From CADEDH01 sp965216205 (GTDB lineage: Bacteria; Actinomycetota; Acidimicrobiia; Acidimicrobiales; SZUA-35): a stretch of 64,000 nt of DNA. The notes below the pieces were generated by a model. It was not told where the DNA came from and made no database searches. It worked only from the letters and a program-made list of their open reading frames with translations. The stretch is from contig OZ244139.1 of NCBI GenBank assembly GCA_965216205.1, forward strand, positions 4,154,001 through 4,218,000, given 5' to 3'. Each line of letters begins with the position of its first letter. The stretch's first letter is position 1. Both the position numbers and the translations under genes were made by a program. Shown here piece by piece: positions 8,313-19,611 of the stretch.

Positions 8313-9137
8313 TCAGAACAGCTCGCCCACGAGATCGGCCCGTTCGACGGCGACGGTGAGGTCAGCCCAGCCCGAATCGTCTGCGGGAACCCACCGGGTG
8401 AGGTGCTCCCGCTTCATCATGTCGGCTACGTAGGGCTCGTTCGGGTCCATGGCCAGGAGGGTTTCGACGAAGCGCTCGGCGTCGGCAGGGTCGAGTCCCG
8501 GACCGGCGGTGAACGCGCAGTGACTGAACGGGCGGCTGCGCCAGATCTCGACGATGTCGTCGGGGTCGAGTCCCCGCTTGCGGGTCAGGTGGGGGAGCCA
8601 CGGCTCGAAGATGGCGCCGGCGTCGGCCTCCCCGTCGACCACGGCGTCGAAGATCACCCGATCGTCGACCCACCGATGCAGGTCGGCGTACTCCCGCGCT
8701 TCGAGCGAGACCGGTTCGCAGTCGGTGGTCGGGTCGAGGCCTTCCTCCCGGAGCTGGGCGACCGGGATGAGGAACAGCTCGCTCGAGGTCTCGAGCCCGA
8801 GGGCGAGTCGGGCGCCGCGGAGATCCTCGACGTTGCGGAGACCCGAGTCGGCGCTGGCGACGATCACCGTGTGGGTCTCGGCGTCGGTATCGCGCATGGC
8901 CAGCGTGCGGCAGCGGCCCGCGGAGCGGGCGAGGCACTGGACGTGGGCCATCGGGGCGTTCCAGGCGATGTCGAGGTGGCCGGCGAGCAGCGCCTCACCC
9001 ATGGCGTCGTAGGTCGAGTACAGGGCGTATTCCACCGGCAGCCCGCGCTCGACGAACCACCGTCGAACGGCGTTCCAGATCACGACGGCATTGGCCGGGT
9101 CGGCCGCCGTCGCTCCGATCAACAGTCGGCGAGCCAT
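8313..9137 (-). CDS. PhnD-like periplasmic-binding-fold protein without signal peptide
   Basis: This 274-residue protein has the PhnD/SsuA/transferrin-like binding fold: YALYSTYDAMGEALLAGHLDIAWNAPMAHVQ near residues 37-67, then a DLRGARLALG hinge. Typical members bind phosphonate, phosphite or similar anions outside the membrane. Here there is no signal peptide or lipobox and no permease or ATPase next door, so it may be a cytosolic ligand-binding protein or enzyme. ATG 9137 is preferred over GTG 9146 because a TAGTGT -10 box lies seven bases upstream of it. Confidence 0.75.
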   Translation of the reverse strand: MARRLLIGATAADPANAVVIWNAVRRWFVERGLPVEYALYSTYDAMGEALLAGHLDIAWNAPMAHVQCLARSAGRCRTLAMRDTDAETHTVIVASADSGLRNVEDLRGARLALGLETSSELFLIPVAQLREEGLDPTTDCEPVSLEAREYADLHRWVDDRVIFDAVVDGEADAGAIFEPWLPHLTRKRGLDPDDIVEIWRSRPFSHCAFTAGPGLDPADAERFVETLLAMDPNEPYVADMMKREHLTRWVPADDSGWADLTVAVERADLVGELF

Positions 9138-9188
9138 TCCTTCCACACTAGTTCACGGCGCGACGCGGCACGGTCGCTGCCCCGGGGG

Positions 9189-10214
9189 TCACGAGCGGTC
9201 TCGCTGGTCGAGCAGGTCCTGGTTGACGCAGTTCTCGAGCACCCCCTCGACGAGGTAGCGCATGGCGACCTCGCCGCCCTTGCGCCGCATGTCGGCCACG
9301 CTCTCCGGCGTGCAGAAGGCGGCGTGCGGCGTGATGATGAGGCGGTCTTGGAGCCATGGCTCGCCGTCGGTCCATGCCCGGATCAGCGGCCGGTCGAGCG
9401 AGGCCGGTTCCTCGGGGAGGACGTCGAGCCCGGCGGCGGCCACCGCGTCGGCGCGGAGGGCATCGTGGAGGGCGTCGAGGTCGACGATCGGCCCCCGTGC
9501 GGTGTTGATCAGCACCAGTCCCGGCTTCGACGCCGCCAGCACGTCGGCCCCGATCAGGTGATGGGTCTCGGGCGACAGCGGCACGTGCACGCTGACCACG
9601 TCGGCCTCGGCGAAGAGGTCGGTGAGGGAGCGAACCCGGCGGACGTTGAGCGCGAGGTTGGCGCCGTTCGGCACGTAGGGGTCGTAGACGACAACGTCCA
9701 TCCCGAGGGCTTTGGCCCGCAAGGCGAAGGCGGTACCGATCCGGCCCAGTCCGACGATCCCGCACACCGAGGTCGACAGGCGCCGCGCCAGCGGGTTCAG
9801 GCGGGGGTCCCAGTTGGCCACGGGATCGGCCTGGAGCCGGCGGGCGTGCATCGGGATCGACCGGACCAGGGCCAGGAGCATGGCGAGGGCGTGGTCGGCC
9901 ACCTCCTGGGTGCCGTAGTCGGGGACGTTGCACACCGGGATGCCGGACGCGCCCCACGCGGCGAGATCGAAGTTGTCGTAGCCCACCTTGTGGGTGACCA
10001 CGATCCGGCACCGCTCGAGCTTCGGCCGGTGCTCGGCTGGCACGTCGGTGGCCGACACGATCGCGTCGGCGCTGGCCCACAGCTCGTCGGGCACCTCGTC
10101 GTGGGCGGCGAAGAACCGTGCCTGCCCTGCCGGCGCCACCGAGGCCAACTCGATGTCCTGCGGGTCGGGGAACCGGACCTGGGGCCACAGGACCGTGTAC
10201 ATGGGTTCGCTCAT
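9189..10214 (-). CDS. D-isomer-specific 2-hydroxyacid dehydrogenase (CtBP-like)
   Basis: This 341-residue protein is an NAD-dependent dehydrogenase. The nucleotide-binding motif GIVGLGRIGTAFALRAKALG is near residue 150. The catalytic Arg is in LINTARGPIVD, the Glu in GLDVLPEEP and the His in ITPHAAFCTPES. The C-terminal-binding-protein or phosphoglycerate-dehydrogenase-like subgroup fits best; the acid substrate is unknown. ATG 10214 lies seven bases after CAGGAT. It is divergent from the PIG-L gene, with a repeat array in the shared upstream region. Confidence 0.85.
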   Translation of the reverse strand: MSEPMYTVLWPQVRFPDPQDIELASVAPAGQARFFAAHDEVPDELWASADAIVSATDVPAEHRPKLERCRIVVTHKVGYDNFDLAAWGASGIPVCNVPDYGTQEVADHALAMLLALVRSIPMHARRLQADPVANWDPRLNPLARRLSTSVCGIVGLGRIGTAFALRAKALGMDVVVYDPYVPNGANLALNVRRVRSLTDLFAEADVVSVHVPLSPETHHLIGADVLAASKPGLVLINTARGPIVDLDALHDALRADAVAAAGLDVLPEEPASLDRPLIRAWTDGEPWLQDRLIITPHAAFCTPESVADMRRKGGEVAMRYLVEGVLENCVNQDLLDQRDRS

Positions 10215-10285
10215 CCCCCCGATCCTGCGACCGCACGGGGGTGTTCGTCCAGACGGTGGCGCCCACCACCGGTCGCACGCTCCCT

Positions 10286-10395
10286 GTTCTGTCGGACCAC
10301 GGTCCCACTGTCAACGGTTCTGGCGGACCCAGCTCCCGGCGATAGGCGCTGGGCCCGCCAGAACGATCGGGGGCGAGCGTGGGGTCCGCCAGAAC
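10286..10395. repeat. Mirror-image 31-bp-pitch repeat array, family A, copy 2
   Basis: Rightward cores GTTCTGTCGGACC (10286) and GTTCTGGCGGACC (10317) are 31 bp apart. Inverted cores end at 10364 and 10395, again 31 bp apart. The innermost pair spans 48 bp, as in the copy at 2192-2239. This copy sits between two divergent genes, so a terminator role does not fit. The inner GGACCCAGCTCCCG is shared with the copy at 63231. Confidence 0.88.
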
Positions 10396-10437
10396 GATCG
10401 GGGTGAGTGGGCGTGGAGTCCAATACGGTGGCCGACC

Positions 10438-11154
10438 ATGACCTCGAGCGTGGAACCACTCCCGGAAGACTGGCAACGGGCGATCGCCGTCGTGGCTCAT
10501 CCCGACGACCTCGAGTACGGGGCGTCGGCCGCGATCGCACGGTGGACGGCTCAGGGCAAGGACATCCGCTACGTGTTGGCGACGAGGGGCGAAGCGGGGA
10601 TCGACTCGATGCCACCCGATCAGGCCGGGCCGCTGCGGACGGCCGAGCAGGAGGCCAGCGCTGCGGCGGTCGGGGTGTCGGTGGTGGAGTTCCTCGACCA
10701 CCCGGACGGTCTCGTCGTGAACGGGATCGAGCTGCGCCGCGACCTGGCGGCCGCCATTCGGCGTCACCGACCCGAGGTGATCATCGCCTCGAACTACCGG
10801 CAGCGGTGGGGCGACACCGGGCCGTGGAACCACGTCGACCACCGCGAGCTCGGGGCGGCGCTCCCCGACGCCACCCGCGACGCGTCCAACCGCTGGCTCT
10901 TCCCCGACGCCGGCGAGCCCTGGAGCGGGGTTCGCTGGATCGCCTTCGCAGGGTCGACGTCGCCCACGCACGGCACCGACGTCGGCGACTCGTTCGCCGC
11001 CGGGGTCGCCTCGCTCGAGTGCCACCGCGTCTACATCGACGCCCTCGGCGACCCCGACTTCGACCCCGAGATGTTCCTCCGCGGCGGTGCCGAGGCGGCC
11101 GGTGAGCTGCTCGGCGTGGAACTCGCGGTGTCGTTCGAACTCGTCCCCGCCTGA
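10438..11154 (+). CDS. PIG-L family deacetylase (GlcNAc-PI/MshB-like)
   Basis: This 238-residue zinc-dependent N-deacetylase shows the zinc motif VVAHPDDLEYGASAA at about residues 19-33 and the third ligand region WNHVDHREL near 130. Relatives deacetylate GlcNAc-inositol (mycothiol pathway), GlcNAc-PI or small amidated sugars; which one cannot be decided here. ATG 10438 follows TACGGT by eight bases. Sequence upstream stays open in frame but is repeat DNA and is not coding. It is convergent with the ABC transporter operon. Confidence 0.85.
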   Translation: MTSSVEPLPEDWQRAIAVVAHPDDLEYGASAAIARWTAQGKDIRYVLATRGEAGIDSMPPDQAGPLRTAEQEASAAAVGVSVVEFLDHPDGLVVNGIELRRDLAAAIRRHRPEVIIASNYRQRWGDTGPWNHVDHRELGAALPDATRDASNRWLFPDAGEPWSGVRWIAFAGSTSPTHGTDVGDSFAAGVASLECHRVYIDALGDPDFDPEMFLRGGAEAAGELLGVELAVSFELVPA

Positions 11155-11177
11155 CGGCTACCGGGACCCGGACGGAT

Positions 11178-11209
11178 GGATGAGACTCCAGTGACCTGAA
11201 GCCTCATCC
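11178..11209. terminator. Candidate hairpin after the PIG-L gene
   Basis: GGATGAG (11178-11184) pairs with CTCATCC (11203-11209). It lies 24 bp after the PIG-L stop, between convergent genes. There is no U tract, so it is a weak intrinsic terminator at best. Confidence 0.35.
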
Positions 11210-11260
11210 ACCTCTTGCCGAAGGGCCAACCGGGTCGTCCTACCTAGCAAGCGGTGGCAA

Positions 11261-11300
11261 GGGGCAGTTGAACGGGGGAGAGGAGCCGTTCAACTGTCCC
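11261..11300. terminator. Strong 15-bp hairpin between convergent genes
   Basis: GGGGCAGTTGAACGG (11261-11275) pairs with CCGTTCAACTGTCCC (11286-11300) with one mismatch and a purine-rich 10-nt loop. It may end transcription in both directions between the PIG-L gene and the ABC operon. It could also be part of a structured RNA. No other gene is seen in 11155-11416. Confidence 0.5.
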
Positions 11301-11416
11301 TCGGCCACGTGACCTGGTTCAGCAACCTTCTCCTTGGATAGTTGCACGATCCGGGCAGAAAGAACAATCCGGCGGCCCGAAGCCATCGGACGGACCGAAT
11401 CGGGCAGATCAGGTCG

Positions 11417-13320
11417 CTACGTGTTGGCCACCCAGGAGGTGTACATCGACGCGTAATGACCGCCCAGCGCGACCAGTTCGTCGTGCGTTCCGAGCTCGGT
11501 CAGCCGGCCGTCCTCGACCACTGCGATCCGGTCGGCCCGCATCGCGGTGGCAAGGCGGTGGGCGATGACGATCGCCGTCCTCCCGTCGAGGACCACGTCG
11601 AGGGCGGCCTCGATCTTCGACTCGGAGGCCAGGTCGAGGTTCGACGTGGCCTCGTCGAGCACCAGCACCCGGGGTCTGGCGAGGAAGGCCCTGGCCAGAG
11701 CGAGGAGCTGCCGCTCGCCCGACGACAGCGACGAGCCCCGCTCGTGGACGTGGCTGTCGAGGCCGTCGTCGAGCCGATCGACGAGATCGTCGATCCCGAC
11801 CGCCCGGCAGGCGGCCTCGATCTCACTGCGGGTGGCGTCGGGTCGTGCGAACGCCACGTTGTCGCGGATCGAGCTGTTGAACAGGAACGGCTCCTGGGGC
11901 ACCACCCCGAGCTGGCTTCGCAACGAGTGGAGGGTGACCGACCGGAGGTCGCGGCCGTCGATCGTCACCGCGCCGTCGTCGGGATCGTAGAAGCGGGTGA
12001 CGAGCTTGGCGATCGTCGACTTGCCGGCCCCGGTTGGACCGACGATCGCCACCGTCTCGCCGGCGTCGATCCGCAACGAGAACCGTTCGAGCACGGGGGC
12101 GCCGTCGCCGTACCCGAAGGTCACGTCGTCGAGCGCGATGCGACCGTCGATCGGGCCGAGCTCGACGGCGTGGGCGGCTTCGGCCACGGTGGGTGCCATG
12201 CCGAGGAGCTCTCGGAGCTTGGTCATCGACGACTGACCCGACTGGTAGGCGTTGTAGAGCTGCACGAGTTGCTGGATCGGAGCGAAGAACGCGGTCAGAT
12301 ACAGCAGGAACGCGAACAGCTCCCCCACCGTGAGCGACCCGTCGAGCACCATCCGACCGCCGATGAGCAGCAGCACCGCCTGGCCGACCACGCCGATCGC
12401 CTCGTTGCCGGGTCCGTAGATCGCGCCGACGGTGGCCGCCGCCACGTTCGCGTCGCGGTGCTCACCCACCACGTTCGCGTGGTGGATCGCGTTGTGCCGG
12501 CGCCGGTTCGTGGCAACGATCACCCGCATGCCGGCCAGGTTCTCCGACAGGTCGGCGAGGACGAGCGCGATCTTGTCGCGGACGGTGTCGTACGTGCGCT
12601 GGGAGGCACCGCGGAACCACCACGTCAGCACGGCCATGGCGGGGATGACCGCCAGCAGGGTGATCGCGGCGAGGGTGGGGTTGAGTGCGACCAGCACGAT
12701 CGTGATCACGAGCAGGGTGAGGAGCTGCACCGCGAGGTTCACGAGGCCGTCCTGGAAGAGGGCGGCGAGCGCGTCGATGTCGCTCGTCATGCGGGTGAGG
12801 GTCACGCCGGCCTTGTGGTCGGTGTAGTAGTCGAGCGATTGGCGCTGTAGGTGAGAGAACACCTTGATCCGCAGCTCGCGCATCAGGCGCTCCCCCAGCC
12901 GGCCGGTGTGGAGGACCCGACGCCGAGCCGCTGCGGCGTTGATCACGATGGCGGCGAGGTAGGCGGCGGCCACGATCACCAGCACGTCGGCCCGGCGGGG
13001 CACGATGGCCCGGTCGAGCCCGATCTGGAACAGGAGCGGTCCCGCCTGGAACGCAACCGTCTCGATCACCACCAGCGCCACCGCGACGGCCAGGGCCCGG
13101 CGGTGCGGGTCGAGGAACCGGCGGAGGGTGAACGGCTCCCGGTCGTAGTCGTGCTGGGAGAACGCCACGTCGGGTGTGGGGTGTTCGGGCTCCTCGGCCA
13201 GGATCCGTTCGGCTCGCCCGGCGAGCTCGGACGGCATTCCGGCGAAGGGGAGGCCGGCCCTGGCGCTCGACTGGCTGGCCGACGGCCCCGAGAACGGCGA
13301 TCCCGCCGGCGGCCCGAACG

Positions 13321-13324
<4 letters not shown>
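11417..13324 (-). CDS. ABC exporter, fused permease-ATPase, second subunit
   Basis: This 635-residue half-transporter has about six membrane helices (residues 80-350), then a nucleotide-binding domain with Walker A GPTGAGKST, Q-loop VVPQEPFLF, signature SLSSGERQLLAL, Walker B VLVLDEATS and switch His IAHRL. It starts at GTG 13324 in a GTGA overlap with the stop of the upstream exporter gene, so the two are translationally coupled and probably form a heterodimer like the LmrCD or TM287/288 types. Drug, lipid or peptide export is possible. The N-terminal 55 residues are low-complexity. Confidence 0.9.
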
Positions 13325-15318
<1,994 letters not shown>

Positions 15319-15421
15319 CGGATCAAGTGTATGCAGGACCCGCTCGCCCGATTTTCTGGCCCGCCGTGTACGGCCCGAACCGGTGTGCGCCGCACCGTTG
15401 CCGACCGAGGCGCCGAGCCTG

Positions 15422-17755
15422 TCAGTGTGAATGGGGCGGTACGACGGCGCCCTCGGACGGCTGCACGATCACGATTCCCTGACCCTGGAAGGCGAGCTGG
15501 ACCGCCTCGCCCGAGCCGCGACCCACGATCGCCTTCGCCCGCACCGTGCGGTTGAGGGTCACCGTGAGGCTGGCGCTCCAGGCGACGGCGGCGTCGGTGT
15601 CGGCGAACGTCGGTGCGTCGGTCTTGAGCACGACGGGATCACCGTCGGTGGTGATCGCAACCCAGCCGTAGCCTTCGAGTCGGGTGTTGAACAGGCCACC
15701 GGCGGCGATACCTGCGCCCTTGACCCGCTCGATGTCCCAGTTGAGCGATGGCTCGAAGGCGAGCACGTTCTTGCCGTTGACGCTCAGCGCCGAGCCCTCA
15801 AGGTGGATGATGTGGACCTGGTGGGCGGAGTCGGCCAGGAAGAGCTCGCCCTGCCCGCTGCAACGCATGAGCGGGAGACCTTCGCCGGTGAGTGCCTTCT
15901 TCATGAACTTGGCTGCTCCACCCGACCCCTCGTAGTCGAAGTCGATCGCTCCCTGGAACGCCACCATCGATCCCTGCCGGGCCAGCACGTCCTCGCCGAG
16001 GACCACCTTCAGCAACCTGCTGTTCTGCCGGACGACCCGCTCACCGGAACCGATCTCGGCGTATCGCTGGTCGCTGAGGAGCTCCGTGCGGATGCCGGCG
16101 AAGCCAGCCACCGAAGGGGCCATGGTGACGTCGGGCTCGGGCCGGGATCCCGGTTCCGACCCGACCATCGCAGGCCCCGGCGGGACGGGCGCTCCGGGGG
16201 CGGGAGGAGCGATCCCGGGGTCGCCGATGTCGGCGGCGGGCGCCGGTGGCGCCGGCGGCAGGCCGGCATCGGGGGCCGACCCCGCATCCAGGTCGGGCGG
16301 TGACGGAAGGCCGCTGTCGAGCTCACCAGGGTCCGGGCTGTCGAGCCCACCCGGACCGTCGAGGCCAACGGGTGGAAACCCGCCTGGTGCTGGTGGCAGG
16401 CCGGAGCTCGGTGCTGGCGGCACCGGGCCAGGAGCTGCTCCCGGCGCTGGTGGCAGGCCGTCGGCAGGACCGGGGCCAGGGGGCGTAACCGGACCGGGGC
16501 CCGGTGCGGCGTCGGGGCTCCCGAACGAGCCCGGTGCGGGTGGATACCCACTCCCCGGAGGCGGGCCTGGCGCCGGCGGGAAGGCCCCGCCCGGCGGAGG
16601 CCCGGGAGCTGGTGGCAGGCCACTTGGCGGTGGAGGAGGCGGTGGACCATCGTCGGCCACGTCGCCGAAACCGGGAGCGGGGGGCGCGGGTGGGCCTGGC
16701 GGATCGGGCACCGTCTCCTGAGCACCACCGAACCCCGCCGCATCGCCGAGGCCAGCGGGACCACCCGAGCCGGGAAGATCGCCGACGCCAGCGGGACCAC
16801 CCGAGCCGGGAAGATCGCCGGGACCGGACGGGCCATCGAAACGCGGCGCGTCGCCGAGCCCGGGAGGACCGCCGGGACCGGACGGACCACCGAACCCCGG
16901 CCCGTCGCCGGGACCCGATGGGCCACCGACTCCTGGCCCGTCGCCGAGTCCGGGAGGACCGCCGGAACCGGACGGACCACCGAACCCCGGCCCGTCGCCG
17001 GGACCCGATGGGCCACCGACTCCTGGCCCGTCGCCGAGTCCAGGAGGACCGCCCGGCGCTGGACCGGGGGGCGGCGGATCGCCCAGCGTCGGTGTCGAGG
17101 TCGGTCCTAGAGGTTCCGGCACGTCGACATCGCCGGCACCGGGCGCGCCCGGTAGGGCGGACACGTCGCCCAGCGGACCAGGCGGGCTGCCGATCGGCCG
17201 GTCGGTGGGCGACTCGAACGGGGAAACAGGAGGCGGCGGCACCGGGCCGTCGTCACCGGCCCCGACGGCGCTGTCGTCCGTCGGTGGCCGCTCGCCGACC
17301 GGCTCACCGAGATCGGCGTCACCCGGCCGGAAGGTCCCGACCGAGCCGGCGCCGACCGCTCCCGGCGGAGGCGGCACGGGGTCATCGGATCCGGGTCCAG
17401 GGCGGGGGCCGGCGTCGTGACCGAGCCCGGCGTCGCGGTCGGTCGAGTCGTCGTCGGATGTTGCGCGGGACCGGTCGCCGAGACCGAGATCGGGCAGCAC
17501 CGAGCCGGCGGGGATGGCGGCAGTCACCGCAGGGCTGAACGGTTCCGCCGGACCAGCCGAGCCGTCGCCGATCGGCGTCTCCGGCGCGGGCGCCGGCGGG
17601 AGCGGGTCGGCCGCAGCAGGCGGGGGCGGGGGCGGCGGCACCGGTTCGAACGCAATCTCCCTCGTCTGCTGCGTCCACTGGTTGCCATCCCAGAACCGCT
17701 CGAGCGAAGGGTTGCCCGCTGGGTCGTCGTACCAGCCTGCTGGTGGGTTCGGCAT
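15422..17755 (-). CDS. DUF2510 / AIM24-family protein with a long Pro-Gly repeat linker
   Basis: The product is about 777 residues. The N-terminus is a DUF2510 module (PPAGWYDDPAGNPSLERFWDG, then W). The middle, roughly residues 45-550, is low-complexity Pro/Gly/Asp sequence with internal tandem repeats built on GPSGPGDGPGFGG. The C-terminal 220 residues are an AIM24 (TIGR00266-like) beta-barrel domain with GSMVAFQGAIDFDYEGSGG and EGYGWVAITTDGDPV. AIM24 proteins are usually cytosolic or membrane-associated and of unclear function. ATG 17755 is chosen because TAGCCT lies seven bases upstream; a GTG seven codons earlier is less likely. There is no signal peptide. Confidence 0.8.
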   Translation of the reverse strand: MPNPPAGWYDDPAGNPSLERFWDGNQWTQQTREIAFEPVPPPPPPPAAADPLPPAPAPETPIGDGSAGPAEPFSPAVTAAIPAGSVLPDLGLGDRSRATSDDDSTDRDAGLGHDAGPRPGPGSDDPVPPPPGAVGAGSVGTFRPGDADLGEPVGERPPTDDSAVGAGDDGPVPPPPVSPFESPTDRPIGSPPGPLGDVSALPGAPGAGDVDVPEPLGPTSTPTLGDPPPPGPAPGGPPGLGDGPGVGGPSGPGDGPGFGGPSGSGGPPGLGDGPGVGGPSGPGDGPGFGGPSGPGGPPGLGDAPRFDGPSGPGDLPGSGGPAGVGDLPGSGGPAGLGDAAGFGGAQETVPDPPGPPAPPAPGFGDVADDGPPPPPPPSGLPPAPGPPPGGAFPPAPGPPPGSGYPPAPGSFGSPDAAPGPGPVTPPGPGPADGLPPAPGAAPGPVPPAPSSGLPPAPGGFPPVGLDGPGGLDSPDPGELDSGLPSPPDLDAGSAPDAGLPPAPPAPAADIGDPGIAPPAPGAPVPPGPAMVGSEPGSRPEPDVTMAPSVAGFAGIRTELLSDQRYAEIGSGERVVRQNSRLLKVVLGEDVLARQGSMVAFQGAIDFDYEGSGGAAKFMKKALTGEGLPLMRCSGQGELFLADSAHQVHIIHLEGSALSVNGKNVLAFEPSLNWDIERVKGAGIAAGGLFNTRLEGYGWVAITTDGDPVVLKTDAPTFADTDAAVAWSASLTVTLNRTVRAKAIVGRGSGEAVQLAFQGQGIVIVQPSEGAVVPPHSH

Positions 17756-17814
17756 AGGCCGGAGGCTATCCACCAACGGGGGTCAGAGGGAACCGGGTCA
17801 CCGGATCGGCGAGG

Positions 17815-18945
17815 TCAACCGAGGTCGGCGGCGCCCAGCTCGGCGAGGTCGATCGCGGCGATCATGCGCTCCTTCAGACCATCGACGTCGATCCCCTCGG
17901 TGCTCTTCTTCCCGAGCTGATACCGGGAGTAGACACCGTGGAGGATGCAGGCGGTCTTGAAGTAGTTGAACGTCCGGTAGTAGTCGATCGAGGACATGTC
18001 AGCCCCGGTGATCTGCCCGTACCGTTCGGCGAGCTCGGCCCGGCGCGAGAACCCTGGTGCGGTGGTCGCGCTCTCGTGGGAGATGCGGATCTCGTCATCG
18101 GGGTCGCCCCACCCGTTGAGGGCATAGGCGAAGTCGGCGAGCGGGTCGCCGAGGGTGGCGATCTCCCAGTCGAGCACGGCGGTGACCTCGCCTTGGGGGC
18201 TGAGCATGCAGTTGTGCAGGCCGTAGTCGCCGTGAACGATTCGACCGGGACCCTGCTCGGGCGCGGTGTCGTCGAGCAGGTTGTGGAGCCGGTGGATGCG
18301 CTCGTCGTCGTAGTCGGCGCCTTCGGCCGACGCCGTCCACGAGCCGTACCAGGTCCTGAGCTGCCGCCCGACGTAGCCGTCGCGGCGGCCGAGCTCGCCG
18401 AGGCCGACGTCGTCGGGCTCGATCGAGTGGAGGGCGGCGAGGGTCTCGATGAACGACATCCCCACCCGGGCCCTGGCCTCCATCGAGAGGTAGTCCTCGA
18501 CCGCCTCGGCGGTGTACATCGCCTGTCCCGGCACCTCGCTCATCACGTAGAAGAGGGCACCTGTCACCGAGGTGTCCTCGCACAGGCCGTACGCGGTCGG
18601 CACGGGTACGTCGGTGGGGCCGAGACCGCTGATCAGCGAGAACTCCCGCCGCATGTCGTGGGCCTTGGGCAAGAGCTCGCCGAGGGGCGGTCGCCGGACG
18701 ACGGCTCGCTCGCCGTTCCCGTCGACGAGGAGGTAGGTGAGGTTCGAGTGGCCACCCTCGAGCTGGTGCCACTCGAACGGTGGGGTCAGCCCGTCGACGT
18801 TGGCATCGATCCAGGCCTCGACGGCCGGGCGGTCATAGCCAGGGATGCTGGTGCCGGCGCTCGGGCTATCGGCGCTCGGGCTACCGGCACTCGGGGTGTC
18901 GGCGCTCGGGGTCGTGTCGGTCGGACCGCCGTCGGTGGAAGTCAT
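17815..18945 (-). CDS. APH-like phosphotransferase (ACAD10/11-type kinase domain)
   Basis: This 376-residue protein has an aminoglycoside-phosphotransferase fold: the ATP-loop region GGHSNLTYLL, Lys-region RAVVRRPP, catalytic loop VHGDYGLHNCML and metal-binding LDWEIATLGDPLADFAYALN. This subgroup is close to the kinase-like domain of eukaryotic ACAD10/11, and in actinobacteria it often accompanies fatty-acid catabolism genes. The first 30 residues carry a short repeat of the form SAD/G-x-PSA. ATG 18945 follows CAGAAT by seven bases. Confidence 0.85.
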   Translation of the reverse strand: MTSTDGGPTDTTPSADTPSAGSPSADSPSAGTSIPGYDRPAVEAWIDANVDGLTPPFEWHQLEGGHSNLTYLLVDGNGERAVVRRPPLGELLPKAHDMRREFSLISGLGPTDVPVPTAYGLCEDTSVTGALFYVMSEVPGQAMYTAEAVEDYLSMEARARVGMSFIETLAALHSIEPDDVGLGELGRRDGYVGRQLRTWYGSWTASAEGADYDDERIHRLHNLLDDTAPEQGPGRIVHGDYGLHNCMLSPQGEVTAVLDWEIATLGDPLADFAYALNGWGDPDDEIRISHESATTAPGFSRRAELAERYGQITGADMSSIDYYRTFNYFKTACILHGVYSRYQLGKKSTEGIDVDGLKERMIAAIDLAELGAADLG

Positions 18946-19094
18946 GGCGATGATTCTGTCACCGGTTCGGTCGCCACGACAGCGAGCCGGGCGCCCGCCG
19001 CGCAACCGGGTCGGGTGGCCGATGTATCACGAAGCGGCGAACGGCGTCTCGACGGTCGCTGGTTGCCAGAGTCGCAACCGGAGGGAGCACAGCC

Positions 19095-19382
19095 ATGGAA
19101 CGCACCGTGGAAGCGGACCGCCTCGTCGCCGCCAAGCTCGCGGCGAAACGGGCGCTTCGACTGATCGCCGGGGTCGCCATCGCCCTCAGCGGCCTCGCCA
19201 TCACCGGCGGCACGTTCGGACTCTTCGCCGCCATCGGGATGCCCGTTCTCGCGGTCGGCCTGAGCCTCATCTCGGCCGAGGTCAACCGCGACGGGCCGAG
19301 CACCGTCCCCGTCCGCGTGGCCGTGCAACCGATCGAGCAACCAGCGCTCCGCCCCGCCCCACGACGAGCGCTCCGCCGCTAG
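19095..19382 (+). CDS. Small membrane protein, unknown function
   Basis: This 95-residue protein has a strong ribosome site (GGAGGGAG, eight bases upstream of ATG). Two hydrophobic segments, about residues 20-45 and 46-62, suggest a helical hairpin in the membrane, with a basic Pro/Arg-rich tail. I do not recognise a family. It is followed directly by a repeat array and lies divergent from the phosphotransferase gene. Confidence 0.6.
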   Translation: MERTVEADRLVAAKLAAKRALRLIAGVAIALSGLAITGGTFGLFAAIGMPVLAVGLSLISAEVNRDGPSTVPVRVAVQPIEQPALRPAPRRALRR

Positions 19383-19417
19383 ACCAACGCCGCCTCCTCC
19401 CCAGCCCCACCCCACCG

Positions 19418-19587
19418 CTGGCAGATCCCACGCGCGACGCCCGTGCAAAACGCTGCCAGACAACAGTCAACGTCGGGACTCTGGCAGATCCCGCGCGCGA
19501 CCCCCGGTGCAAAACGCTGCCAGAACAACAGGCAACCGGCGGGATTCGGCAGATCCGGCGCGCGACGCCCGGGCAAAACGCTGCCAG
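19418..19587. repeat. Alternating hairpin array, family C (CTGGCAG / CTGCCAG)
   Basis: Three units of about 42 bp begin with CTGGCAGATCC (19418, 19481 and a diverged copy at 19546) and end with CTGCCAG (19459, 19523, 19587). The right half of each contains GCAAAACGCTGCCAG. Unit-to-unit distance is 63-65 bp, close to twice 31. The array lies between two convergent genes. Confidence 0.85.
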
Positions 19588-19611
19588 GCGGGGTTACGCT
19601 TGGGCGGCGGC

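Noticed and set aside
9988..10437. N-terminal extension of the PIG-L protein by 150 codons
   Set aside because: The extension is antisense to the dehydrogenase gene and repeat array A, and a promoter box precedes ATG 10438.
11155..11416. A riboswitch for the ABC exporter operon
   Set aside because: The hairpins lie downstream of the exporter operon, which is on the reverse strand, and after the PIG-L gene. Termination is simpler.
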